From contig NC_084835.1 in NCBI RefSeq assembly GCF_033115175.1, positions 98,114,448 through 98,178,447 on the forward strand: a stretch of DNA of 64,000 bases. The letters are read 5' to 3'. Position numbers and translations under genes: made by a program. Below are positions 54,434-64,000 of the stretch, one piece after another (the stretch's first letter is position 1; each line of letters starts with the position of its first letter). The stretch comes from Lepus europaeus. Lineage: Eukaryota; Chordata; Mammalia; Lagomorpha; Leporidae. A model generated the notes under the pieces. The model did not search any database and was not told where the DNA came from. It saw only the letters and a program-made list of their open reading frames with translations.

Positions 54434-54479
54434 CCATGGCTGCCGCAGCGAGCCACTAGGGGAACGCAGGACTGGACCT

Positions 54480-54960
54480 CAGTACCCCCACCTACACAGT
54501 CCTAACACCCGAAATGGGACCTCAGGCCCTCCCTACAGGGATCAGTGGACCGCTACCCAAGGGATTTTTTGGGCTTTTGCTAGGAAGAAGTAGTACCACC
54601 ATGGCTGGATTGCAAGTTTTTCCTGGGGTCATAGATGAAGGTTTCATGGGAGAAATTAAAATTATGGCATAAGCTAATGGCACTATTGTCACACTTTCTC
54701 CAGGACAGCGTATGGCTCAGCTGGTCCTTCTCTCTCTTACTCTGTGTGGGGCCACGTTTACAAAATCCCGTGGGAAAGGAGGCTTTGGATCTTCTGATGC
54801 TTATTGGGTTCAACCTATAACCAAAGACAGGCCAGAGTTTCAACTGAAACTAAATGGAAAATTGTTCACAGGGTTACTAGATCTGGGAGCTGATGTCTCT
54901 GTCATTTCTGCAAAAAAATTGGCCATGTTACCAGGTGCAGGGGTATATTCTTGTCAGTTT
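54480..54960 (+). pseudogene. ERV-2 dUTPase and protease remnant
   Basis: dUTPase pieces [26 protein letters not shown] and GKGGFGS with an in-frame TAA at about 54669. Then a protease start in which the active-site triplet reads DLG, not DTG (LLDLGADVSV). The frame is cut off soon after and runs into env-like sequence. Confidence 0.8.
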
Positions 54961-55949
54961 TGGAAAAAGAAGTCCCCTGATGTCCTTAATGGAACCGTCA
55001 ATGTAACTTTGTTTGTTAATGCTTCTTTTTCTACTGAATCTAGCAATTTTGGCTGCACTTGGCCGCAACAACTGATACTTCTTCTTTTTGTGTTCATACA
55101 GCTGAATCTCCTTCTCATCTTCTTACCAATAATCTTATAGGAATACCCTCTTCTAGGGAAGAGTTTACTGATATAACAGGCCTCATATAACTTCCCTTGA
55201 AACAGATCATGTTATTTGTTTATTATTTTACCGTACCATGGCAACTCAACCGAACTAGCTACAGGGAATTTCTTTCGTTGAATGGGATGCAGGCTCCTAA
55301 GGGATGGGTTTTTTTATGCAGCCAATATGCCTTTACATCGTTAGCCCCTGATGATTTCCGCAACTGCTCGTTGGGCCGTGTGGCCCTGTAGCTGACATTT
55401 GTATTTCCAAAGACACAACGGCGACGTTCATTACCTGAGAACTGTGATGACAATGTCATCCTAATCAGAGAAGACACTGGCTTTACCATGGTTATCTCAG
55501 TGGTAGGAGTTCCTGGATTGGCTTATGGAAATAACCGTGGATTGCGAAAGCTTGCATGGTTAGTAACCAAGACACTGTCCAATGTAGCCGAAGAATTGCA
55601 TCAAGTCTGCTCAGGGGTGCTTTTAAATCGTGCAGCTATCGATCATTTACTGTTGAAAGATCACATAAACTGTGAATCTGTGCCTGGAGGATGTTGTTTT
55701 AACATTACTAACAATGTGCCATATATAGAATCTGTTATTGATAAACTTAAGAGTGAAATGCAGCATATGTTTATTACTAAACCCCTATCACTTGGAGGGT
55801 TTCAGTGGATTCATTGGTTATTAATGTTGGCTGGACCACTACTGCTTTTCCTACTTTGTATGGGATGTTTTCCGTGTGTTTTACAACTTATGTTAACTTC
55901 GCTACAGTCTGTATCGACTGAGATCCATCATTTAAAACTTCGTACCTAA
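54961..55949 (+). pseudogene. ERV-2 env remnant (SU tail and TM)
   Basis: N-glycosylation-rich SU fragment (NGTVNVTLFVNASF, about 54990), stops, then a TM frame (55488-55949). It has a CX6CC motif (CESVPGGCC, about 55672), the mark of covalently linked, gammaretrovirus/type-D-style envelopes, and a membrane span (about 55810-55870). This differs from the ERV-1 TM type. Confidence 0.8.
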
Positions 55950-56171
55950 CCTCCTTTGTAATCAAAATAATTGATATTTGGCCATATATTTCACCCATCC
56001 TTGACTCTTGCCTAATGTCAAGCTGGAATGGTCCTCAAAGACGGGTAAGACACTCAGCATCCCGTACCCACCTAAGACAGGGCTCTAGGCCAGGTTGCCA
56101 GAGTTACCAATGACGGGTAAGGACGGAGATGACTGAGGGCAACCTAAGACAGAGGCCATTCTTAATAAAAT

Positions 56172-56876
56172 AAAAAAGGGGGAGATGTAGGCAGCCTATA
56201 GACAAGTCAAGGTTGATCTTGGCTTGTGGAATTCCTGGGATAAGAAAGTCACGTATTCCCATGTTGAAGGAGGATGTTGATCAAGAACACTCTGTTAAAA
56301 CTGACTGTGTTGGCCGGCGCCGTGGCTCAACAGGCTAATCCTCCGCCTTGCGGCGCCGGCACACCGGGTTCTAGTCCCGGTCGGGGCACCGATCCTGTCC
56401 CGGTTGCCCCTCTTCCAGGCCAGCTCTCTGCTGTGGCCAGGGAGTGCAGTGGAGGATGGCCCAAGTGTTTGGGCTCTGCACCCCATGGGAGACCAGGAGA
56501 AGCACCTGGCTCCTGCCATCGGAACATCGCGGTGCGCCGGCCGCAGCGCGCTACCGCGGCGGCCATTAGAGGGTGAACCAACGGCAAAGGAAGACCTTTC
56601 TCTCTGTCTCTCTCTCTCTCACTGTCCACTCTGCCTGTCAAAAAAAAAAAAAAAAACTGACTGTGTTACAGAAAGCCTGATAAGTGGCTTGCATATGTTG
56701 TTATCTCCTGTGCTTCCTTGAGCTGCAGCTGGTTATGTATAAATATCGCTGAGACACTGGAATAAATGAGTCTTGATCAGTTCATTGTCTTGGCTCCATT
56801 CTCTGCGTCCTTGTCCCTCTTTTCCTTCCCATATTCCCCTTCAGGTTCTGTTCAACTGGTGCGGCTGGTCCACACA
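56172..56876 (+). repeat. ERV-2 polypurine tract and 3' LTR, split by a SINE
   Basis: Purine tract 56172-56185, LTR from 56186. A CSINE (56312-56652) sits inside it. Confidence 0.93.
56312..56652 (+). mobile_element. CSINE inserted in the ERV-2 3' LTR
   Basis: Complete GGCCGGCGCCGTGGCTCAA-headed element. AAAACTGACTGTGTT repeats at 56297-56311 and 56653-56667. The empty site is the 5' LTR. Confidence 0.95.
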
Positions 56877-57133
56877 TCCCACATCCCTGTTGCTATCTGT
56901 TACCTGTCTTGTGGATTCGAGTCATGCTGGTGAGTAGTAGCTCAGCATAGTTTTCCTTTGCTTCGCCCTGATGGCTAGTGATGTTCAGCATCTTTTCTTC
57001 AGCTTATTGGCATGTGTTTTCTGTGGAAAGTATCTAACCAAATTCTTTGTCTACTTTTAAATTATTTGCTCTTATTTTTTACTTGTAATAGTTCTACATA
57101 TATTTTTTCCTTCCCCTGTGAGAATGCCCATTT

Positions 57134-57421
57134 TGTTTTTATTTTATTTATTTATTTGAGAGATAGAGTTACAGACAGTGAGAAAGAGAGACAGACAGAA
57201 AGGTCTTCCATCCACTGGTTCACTCCTCAAATGGCTGCAATGGCTGGAGCTGAGCCAATCTGAAGCCAGGAGCCAGAGGCTTCTTCCAGGTCTCCCATGC
57301 GGGTATAGTCCATAGCAGAGAGCTGGATTGGAAGTGGAGCAGCCGGGACTTGAACTAGCACCCATATGGGATGCCGGCACTGCAGGCAGAGGATTAACCT
57401 ATTGCACCACAGCACCAGCCC
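57134..57421 (-). mobile_element. CSINE, reversed
   Basis: Tail TTTATTTATTTATTTGAGAG, GA run and head at CACAGCACCAGCCCC. Confidence 0.9.
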
Positions 57422-58046
57422 CTCTACATATATTGTAGATACCCATCCATTATCAGATGTATGATTTGTAAATATTTTCTCCAATTCTTTGGGCTGTCTT
57501 TTCACTTTGTTGATGGTGTTCTTCCAAGCACAGGAATTTTTAATCTTGATGACATCCAACATTGTTTTTTGTCATTTGCACTTTTGGTGTCATATCTAAG
57601 AAGCCATTGCCTAACTCAAGGTCACAAAGTTTTACACCCAAGGTCACAAAGTTCCACACCTGTGTTTTCTTCTGAGTTTTATAGCTTAAAATGTCACGTT
57701 TAGGTTTTTGGTCCATTCTGAGTTAAATGATCCACTTTGAATTTTTCACATGGTGAGGCGGAGGTTAAGCTTCATTCTTAACAGGCGTAGGTATCCAGTT
57801 GGCCCGGCAACACTTGTTGACTAATGTTTCCCCATGAGTAGTCTTGGCACCTTCGTGGAAAGTCAAATATATGAAGGTTCATATTTGGGCTCTCAATTCT
57901 ATTGATTTATGTGTCTATCCTAATATGAGTATCACATGGCTAAATGTCTTAATTACTGTAGCCTTGTAGAGTTTTGAAACTGTGAAGTGTGAATCCTCCA
58001 ACTTTGTTCTTTTTCAGTATCATTTTGTCTGTTCTGGGTCTCTTAA

Positions 58047-58095
58047 ACTTATTATTTTTTTTTTTTTAGATTTATTTCGAAAGAGTTACAGAGGG

Positions 58096-58132
<37 letters not shown>

Positions 58133-58400
58133 AATATCTTCCATCCACGGGTTCGTTCCCCAGATGGCTGCAATGGCCAGGGCTGGACCAGGCTGAAGCC
58201 AACAGCCAGGAGCTTCCTCCAGGTCTCCCATGTGCGTGCAGGGGTCCAAACACTTGGGCCATCTGCTGCTGCTTTCCCAGGCCATCAGCAGGGAGCTGGA
58301 TTGGAAGTGGAGCTGCTGGTTGGGTACACAAACCTTTGCCCACATGGAATGCCAGGGTCGCTGGCGGTGGCTTTACCCGCTGCGCCACAACGCACGTGCC
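58047..58400 (-). mobile_element. CSINE, reversed, diverged
   Basis: Poly-T, TTTATTTCGAAAGAGTTACAG, long GA run, head near CGCCACAACGCACGTGCC. Confidence 0.85.
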
Positions 58401-58609
58401 TCTTAAATTTCCATATGAATTTTAGGTTCAGCTTGTCTGATTTTTGCGTTAGTCAGCTGGGATTTTGATAGGGGTTGTGGTCAATCTGTTGATCAATCTG
58501 GGGAGTATTGCTATCTTAAGTCTTCGGATCTGGGATCATGTGATGTCAGCCTTTCTTCCAGGTTTGCCAAAGAAGTGTGAAGCCCTCAGCCTCCTCTTGC
58601 TACTCCACA

Positions 58610-59480
58610 AAGCCATTTCCGGGCTGTGGCATGGGCAGCAGCAGCTGCGACCCGCGAGGCCCGCTCGGCGACGCGGCGTTCCGGTTGCCATGGGCTACCC
58701 GGGTGTCCCGTCGGTCGGCCGAGACTGCGCCTGCGCGCGGCCGGAAGGCGGCGCGGTCGCCGTGGCAACCGAGGACGCCCAGGCCCGCTACTTCCTCCTG
58801 GCGCCGCTGGGTCCGCGCGATCCTCGCCCCAACTTCTGTCGCCTCGCCGGGTGTTTTCCTGGGAGAGCAAACGAACCTTTTCCTCTTTGAAAAGTCGCGG
58901 ATCTTAATGCAACCTCAAGCTGTAGAGCCGTGGGCTACCTTGTAATCGATAAAAAGATCTGTTTAGACCTCGGCTCAGGAGAGCGCACCCTTGGGGCTTT
59001 CTTCGCACGTCGGGGAGATTCTTGCTGTTTTCTATTCATTGTGGCGACTTTAAGTGAGGGTGGGCGGTAGGGCCAACCTTCTCGGAGAGGGCGGTGGCCA
59101 CGGAGGTTCCCCGCGCGGTGCCCGTAAGGGCATTGGCAGGAGTGGCCCCGACAGAAGACCATGGGGACATAAAAGGCGGGGCGTCTCGCCAAGGGGCCCG
59201 CGTGGGAGGGTCGGCCCCGAATCCTGTTAGGGCGCAGCGCCAGGAGACCCCTAGCCCCGGAGCTCACCCTGTCCCCGGAGGTCCCCGCGGACGCGGCCCA
59301 GTTCGGGTGGCACTCAGCGGAGCCGGGGCCGGGAAAGGGGCGTGAGCGCCAGGGGGTCGCTCCCCTTCCAGGACTCGGGCCCCCGTGTCCGCGTGGCGCC
59401 AGGCTCCGTCCTGGCCCAGGCAGGAGGAGGAGCGGCCCTGGGTGGCAGCGGGACACAACCCGGCTGAGGGCCAGCCAGAG
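58610..59480. promoter_or_regulatory. Orphan CpG island with paired RFX-like half-sites
   Basis: CpG-dense. GGTTGCCATGG at 58683-58693 and, 70 bp on, the opposite arm GTGGCAACC at 58762-58770; CGCCTGCGCGC (NRF1-like) at about 58730. No coding exon could be recognised beside it. In human the next gene after CXXC1 is SKA1, so an upstream SKA1 exon is possible but not shown. Confidence 0.55.
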
Positions 59481-60260
59481 GGCAGAGGCTGAAGCCAGAA
59501 ACTGGAGTCGTCGGGGACAAAGTGCATCTTCCCTTTCCTTTCACTTTCTGACGGGCAAAAGCAGATTCGTGAGCCCGGGACCATCTAAAATGCTCAGACA
59601 CGTAGATAACGCTTGCTTGTGAGTTCCGGAGAGAGATCGGCCTGGAGAAAGCCGGCTGGAGGTGGGAGGCCAAGGGGCCTCCCGGCCAACATGACCAGAG
59701 GACGCAGTGAGTCTGGGCTCCATGCTGGGCGAGCTTCACCCTGATCTAGGAAACGTTGGAATCCACACGGGGCTGTGTCTCTCTCAGATGCTGGGCAAAT
59801 AACATTTCACAGCTACTTAGTTTTAGGCAGCATCCTGCCAGTCCCTCCTCATGATGGAGTCGAGCTGCTGTATCCTAGCAAGTTTCCCAGGGAGCTGCCC
59901 TGATGTCAGACGTACCCTTAGCAGAGCTGCGCATCTCAGTCACCAGTCCCTGGGGTAGGCAACCTGAGCCATTTCCTTGGCGATCGGTGCCTCCCCCACA
60001 GTGATTCTGCTCACCACCTGCCCTCTCTCCCCCACCCCTAGTAGCCCATCATCCACACAAGTGGTAAAGAAAGGAGGCATTTATTACAAGGTGCAGACAT
60101 GGGGTTTAAGGGTAAGGAGCCTTATACGCTGAGAGAGCTCAGGCCCAGTTCTCTGTCTGGTCCCCAGTGCTCGTGGCCTTTGGTCAGCGTGCGATGGCTG
60201 GCGTGTTCTTCCAGAAATTCTAATGACGATAGATTGGATTCTTGTGTGTCTGGAGCTTTC
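59480..60260. other. Unassigned sequence
   Basis: Mixed-composition sequence after the CpG island. No gene, RNA or repeat recognised. Confidence 0.45.
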
Positions 60261-60264
60261 CTAC

Positions 60265-60681
60265 AGGTGGTCTTTTTAATTTGTTTTAAAGATCGTATTT
60301 ATTTATTCAAATGGTAGAGTTAACAGACAGGAAGAGAGAGAAGAAGGTCTTCTGTTGTCTGATTCATTCCCCATACGCGGGTTCTGTCCCGGTTGTTCCT
60401 CTTCCAGGCCAGCTCTCTGCTGTGGCCCGGGAGTGCAGTGGAGGATGGCCCAAGTGCTTGGGCCCTGCACCCCATGGGAGACCAGGAGAGGTACCTGGCT
60501 CCTGGCTTCGGATCAGCGCGGTGCGCCAACCATAGCGCGCTGGCCGCGGCAGCCATTGAGGGGTGAACCAACGGAGAAGGAAGACCTTTCTCTCTCTCTC
60601 ACTGTCCACTCTGCCTGTCAAAAAAAAAAAAAAAAAAGGTGTATTTAGTTATTTGAAAGTCAGAGTTACAGAGAGGTAGAG

Positions 60682-60718
<37 letters not shown>

Positions 60719-60757
60719 TTCCATCCGTTGGTTCACTCCCCAGTTGGCCACACAGCA
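60265..60757. repeat. CSINE cluster in alternating orientation
   Basis: A reversed CSINE 3' part (60265-60375), a forward CSINE lacking its head (about 60376-60637, ending CTGTCAAAA), then another reversed 3' part (60638-60757, GA run 60688-60714). It forms an inverted-repeat arrangement. Confidence 0.8.
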
Positions 60758-61485
60758 GCGAGCGCACCTTCCCGCCGGCGAGGTGCTTGTATAGTGTCAG
60801 GTGGCCCGGAGGGCTGGCGGGGTCTGGGCTAAAGCTGGGTTGCTGAGATAGCTGGGAGAGCTTGAGCTAGCGGGTGTGGTTTCAGGGGTTTGATTAAGGG
60901 TGGAGTGGGGAGAGCCTGGGCTAAGGGCTGAACTCTCAAGATAGTGGTGTGGCCATCGGTCAAGACTGGGCAGCACTGAGCCAGCTAAGGCGAACGCAGG
61001 GAGGTGGGGCCTGCTTGCCAGCACGCAGAGGGAAAGTCGGTTTTGGCCTTCACAGATCTAAGGTTTTTGTCCTTGCTCCATCAGGCTTTGTCCCTCTGCA
61101 GTGTTCCCTGACCCACCCTTTCTTTGGATGGTTTAGGAACATAAAAGATAAAATGTTTGTAACTTTGAAATATTCATGACAGGCCTCCATGTTAGGTCTT
61201 TGTTTTGCAGTGTTTACAAAGGGCAATTGTTCCAACTTCTGGTATTCCCAAGTAGGCAGGGACTTGCCTTGAAAACAAAGAGCAAAAAAAATCACTTTTG
61301 TGTAATTAGTTTGAAGTAGTTTGGAATAGTTTTTTAGTGTTTTACTTTGTTATGGGTAATGTTTTTTGTTTGGATTTAAAAAAAATAAAACCAGTGGCTA
61401 TAGAAGTTTGAACTGCTCTTAAACATGTTAGTTTTAATTCTGTGTGTTTACAATGCATGTATCTTTGCTTATCATATAAAAATCT
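60758..61485. other. Unassigned sequence
   Basis: GC-moderate then AT-rich. No gene or element recognised. Confidence 0.45.
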
Positions 61486-61486
61486 T

Positions 61487-61812
61487 TTAAAATATTTATT
61501 GATTTATTTGAAAAACAGTTATAGAGAGAGGGATAAAGAGAGGGAGAGATTCTCCATCCCCTGGTTCACTCTCCAAATGGCTACAATGGTCAGTGCTGAG
61601 CCAGTTCCAAAGCCAGGAGCCAGGAACTTCATCTGGGTCTCCATGTGGGTGGCAGGAGCTAAAGTATTTGAACCATCTTCTGCTGCTTTCCCAGGTGCAT
61701 TAGGGAGAAGCTAGATCAGAAGAGGAGCAGCTGGGACATGAACCAAGGCCCATATGGGATGCTGGCATTGCAGGCAACAGCTTATCCCACTGCATCACAA
61801 CACTGGCCCCAA
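61487..61812 (-). mobile_element. CSINE, reversed
   Basis: TTTATTGATTTATTTGAAAA tail, short GA run, head CAACACTGGCCCC. Confidence 0.88.
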
Positions 61813-62549
61813 CAGACAAGATTTAAAAAAAAAAAAAATTGTAACACCACAAAGAAACATGGTACATATAAAGGTCCCTGATTAATTCAAATAAATCTTT
61901 TCCTTTAATAAAAATGGGAGAAGGAAGAATACTATCACTATAGTATTCTAAAACTGCAACTCTTCCTTGATAAGGTAACTAGTTTTAATCTCAGTACTGC
62001 ACAAGCAGCTGCCTTAGGAAGAATCTTTGGGACAGACCTTTGCTTTTTGGGTGTAAGAACTTCTTTTGGGAACATGTTGATATGCTATTTATCACAATAA
62101 GCAACACAAGAAGTGCCAAGGGAAAGCTGACGGTTGGCAAAGCATGCAACCCAAACTCCCCACCCCCCCCCACCCCCCCCCGACCTGAGAAGGAATCCTA
62201 AGGAGGAGGACTGGAGAAAAGGAAGCTACTTAGCTACTTTATCAAGCAGCTTAGACATGAGACCCCTGCTGGGCTGGAGGTTGTGTTCTGGATAGAAGTT
62301 CCAAACGAGGTGTTTTCTGCCCAGGGTGGTGGGAAGATTTGACACATCGGACGGATTCAGGAGGGAGCAGATGGAGGAGCTGGCTTTCTAACATTCCTTT
62401 ATGGATGTTTTAGACACTAACATCTCAGCTGTCCTGATCGTCCCAAAGACTTGTGAGCGCGCTCCACCTTTGTAATCAGTGAGCGGCTCCAGCTGGGCTG
62501 GCAGGTGGGCAGTGGAGAGGAGAGAGGGGGTGTGTGTGTGTGCGTGTGC

Positions 62550-62610
<61 letters not shown>

Positions 62611-64000
62611 GGAGAGAACTCAAGATGGCGTTGCTGTGGTTTTGTTGTAGGCAAAGTGAGGTCTAAAATCCCTATTCCAGGCTCTTGCCTTTTACCTAGA
62701 AAAGCACGTTTCCTGGAGGTAGGGGGCGCGGGGACCAGGCTTTCCTGGTTACTCATCTGTCAGCTCTCCTTAGGCCAGAGCACGCCGGCCTCCTTCAGGA
62801 GGGAACCGACTGTAATTCATTGGCTGGGTGGGGTCTGTGGCTGCGAAAGACGCAGAAATCTCGGGATCTCGCACCATCTCCCAACTCCCGTGTTGACCGT
62901 GGTCAGTACTTTGGGAGTGGAGTCCTTCACCTCCCTCTAGGAGGTCAGACAACTGTCAACTTCTCTGCCCTTCGTTAGAGGCTGGAAGTGGGTTCTGTGG
63001 CCATGGGAAATGAAGATGCCAGGATTTGCGACCTCTTCCAGTGCTGAGTTGCCCAGTTTGCGTGGTCTCAGTCTCTGTTTCTTGCTCGTTCTCGGGTTTA
63101 GTCATAAAAGGGATATTTTTGAACAAATGGCATTGTGGTGAATGCTACCAACCTTTCCCATGAGACACTCACCATGTAGTTGGAGAGATGAAATAAAGCA
63201 ATTTCAGCGATTATGAAATGTACCATCAGTGGTAGAAGAATGCGTACTTCAGAAACATCTGGGCCAGTCTGAGAGGATCATGGGAGCTTGCCTGCAGAGG
63301 GAATTATTGGGCTAAATTTTGAAAGATGATTAGGAATTACTCAAAGAGGATGAAAGGGCTGTGTGGATTGAAGGCTATTCCAGGCAGAACAACATCACGA
63401 AAAATAGATGTGGAATGGTGAAAAGCACGCATGTGCAACAGGGTGGGGTTGGGAAGTGCAGGACATACAGAAGTGACCTCGGCAAACAGCTCTTCGTGTG
63501 AAACCAACTGAGCACTGAGGCTGGTGAGGCAGACAGGGGCCAGGACAGCAGTGCCTTGTATGTCACACTTTTCTGTGACACTGAAGGGAGCCACAGAGGC
63601 ACTTCTCTCAGGGAAGTGTGGGGTCTTACCACAACCAGATAGCGGGCTGGACAAGCCAGACAGTCAGATGACTGGAGCATAAGTAACTCAGCAATGGGAT
63701 ACCCAGGCACATGAATGCTGCGGTGCACCCTGATGCTACCTCAGGGCGGAAGGAGCTGTTCCACCTGCTGCAGGCAGTGTTGCTAGCAGAGAGCAGAGTG
63801 TCTGTCATCTGCTGAATTGCCTGGGCTAACGAGAGATGCCTCACCCCCTTCCTGGACAGTTCACATTCAATGACTCATCAGTGACTTGGGGGCTGAAGCC
63901 TTTCCTGATTGCCCCAGTTCCAGACAATTCAGCCAGGCTGTCCCAGCTTCCGAGCTCCCTGTGGCTGGTTCCCGGCCTCACGGAGTCTACATAGTGCTGC
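61813..64000. other. Unassigned sequence with simple repeats
   Basis: A poly-C patch at 62160-62182 and a (TG)n(GA)n microsatellite at 62526-62607. Otherwise unique-looking. Open frames up to 153 codons overlap the microsatellite and show no family. No exon recognised. Confidence 0.5.

Larger units (their letters stand above)
52580..56882 (+). mobile_element. ERV-2: pol-less, internally deleted class II provirus
   Basis: LTRs 52586-52918 (333 bp) and 56186-56876 (split by a SINE); 6-bp target duplication TCCCAC (52580-52585, 56877-56882). About ten LTR substitutions and one 2-bp indel by eye, so clearly older than ERV-1. Primer site TGGCATCCGAACAGGGAC (52921-52938) is close to the tRNA-Lys3 site (two differences). 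Contents: frameshifted gag, dUTPase and protease remnant, then directly env. RT, RNase H and integrase are absent. Confidence 0.92.
51245..58565 (-). mobile_element. Antisense L1, split by SINEs and ERV-2
   Basis: 3' UTR text ('agtatattcacagaattgtgcatccacca', 'cacttagcataatgtttttaagatcatcca') at 51320-52580 continues after ERV-2 with 'aattctttgggctgtctttt', 'cattgcctaactcaaggtcaca' and 'ctggggagtattgctatcttaag' to 58565. The element reads on the minus strand and has no intact ORF. Confidence 0.8.

Noticed and set aside
58465..59456. ORFs of 94-173 codons in the right-hand CpG island
   Set aside because: Several overlapping frames on both strands are open, none shows a known family, and codon content is GC-driven.
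62479..62940. 153-codon ORF on the plus strand
   Set aside because: Created by the (TG)n(GA)n microsatellite (Val/Cys and Arg/Glu runs); no family.
58565..64000. SKA1 coding exons, expected next to CXXC1 from human gene order
   Set aside because: No stretch resembling SKA1 protein was found on either strand; the gene may lie beyond the right edge.

Overview
This is nuclear DNA of a lagomorph, most likely European rabbit. The sign is about two dozen copies of the tRNA-derived C-repeat SINE (CSINE: GGCCGGCGC head, a box reading 'gatggcccaagtgcttgggcc', a CT-rich stretch, a CTTTCAAATAAATAAAT or CTGTCAAAA tail), a family confined to lagomorphs. All identifications were made by reading; no alignment or database search was run.

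The left 41 kb holds three genes, all on the minus strand, in the order known from human 18q21: CFAP53 (exons 1-5; later exons lie beyond the left edge), MBD1 (complete, 605 codons in 15 coding exons) and CXXC1/CFP1 (complete, 655 codons in 15 coding exons). Every exon boundary listed has a GT donor and an AG acceptor and keeps the frame. MBD1 reads methylated CpG and, through its third CXXC finger, unmethylated CpG. CXXC1 reads unmethylated CpG and brings the SETD1 H3K4 methyltransferase complex to CpG islands. CFAP53 is a coiled-coil protein of motile-cilium microtubules.

Two structures stand out among the genes. First, the 5' part of CFAP53 (about 11.5-17.5 kb) has an old, diverged, collinear copy at about 18.2-22.75 kb. 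That copy carries dead CFAP53 exon 3 and exon 1, and the real last coding exon of MBD1 lies between them. The matching place in CFAP53 intron 1 carries a decayed relative of that MBD1 exon. Second, CXXC1 intron 1 contains a 2.6-kb minisatellite of roughly 45-49-bp units, so stop-poor that it gives open frames of up to about 900 codons on the wrong strand. The initiator ATG of CXXC1 is alone on its exon.

From 41 kb rightwards the window is gene-poor: a YY1-motif cluster upstream of CXXC1, an RPS13 processed pseudogene, a second unidentified retrocopy, and two endogenous retroviruses. ERV-1 (43802-50655) is young: its 375-bp LTRs differ at 3 sites. It is betaretroviral and IAP-like, with a tRNA-Phe primer site and an envelope reduced to the TM subunit. 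ERV-2 (52586-56876) is older, with LTRs about 3% apart. It has a tRNA-Lys3-like primer site, has lost pol, and sits inside an antisense L1. A CpG island at about 58.6-59.5 kb is promoter-like, but I found no coding exon attached to it. The last 4 kb are unassigned sequence with simple repeats.
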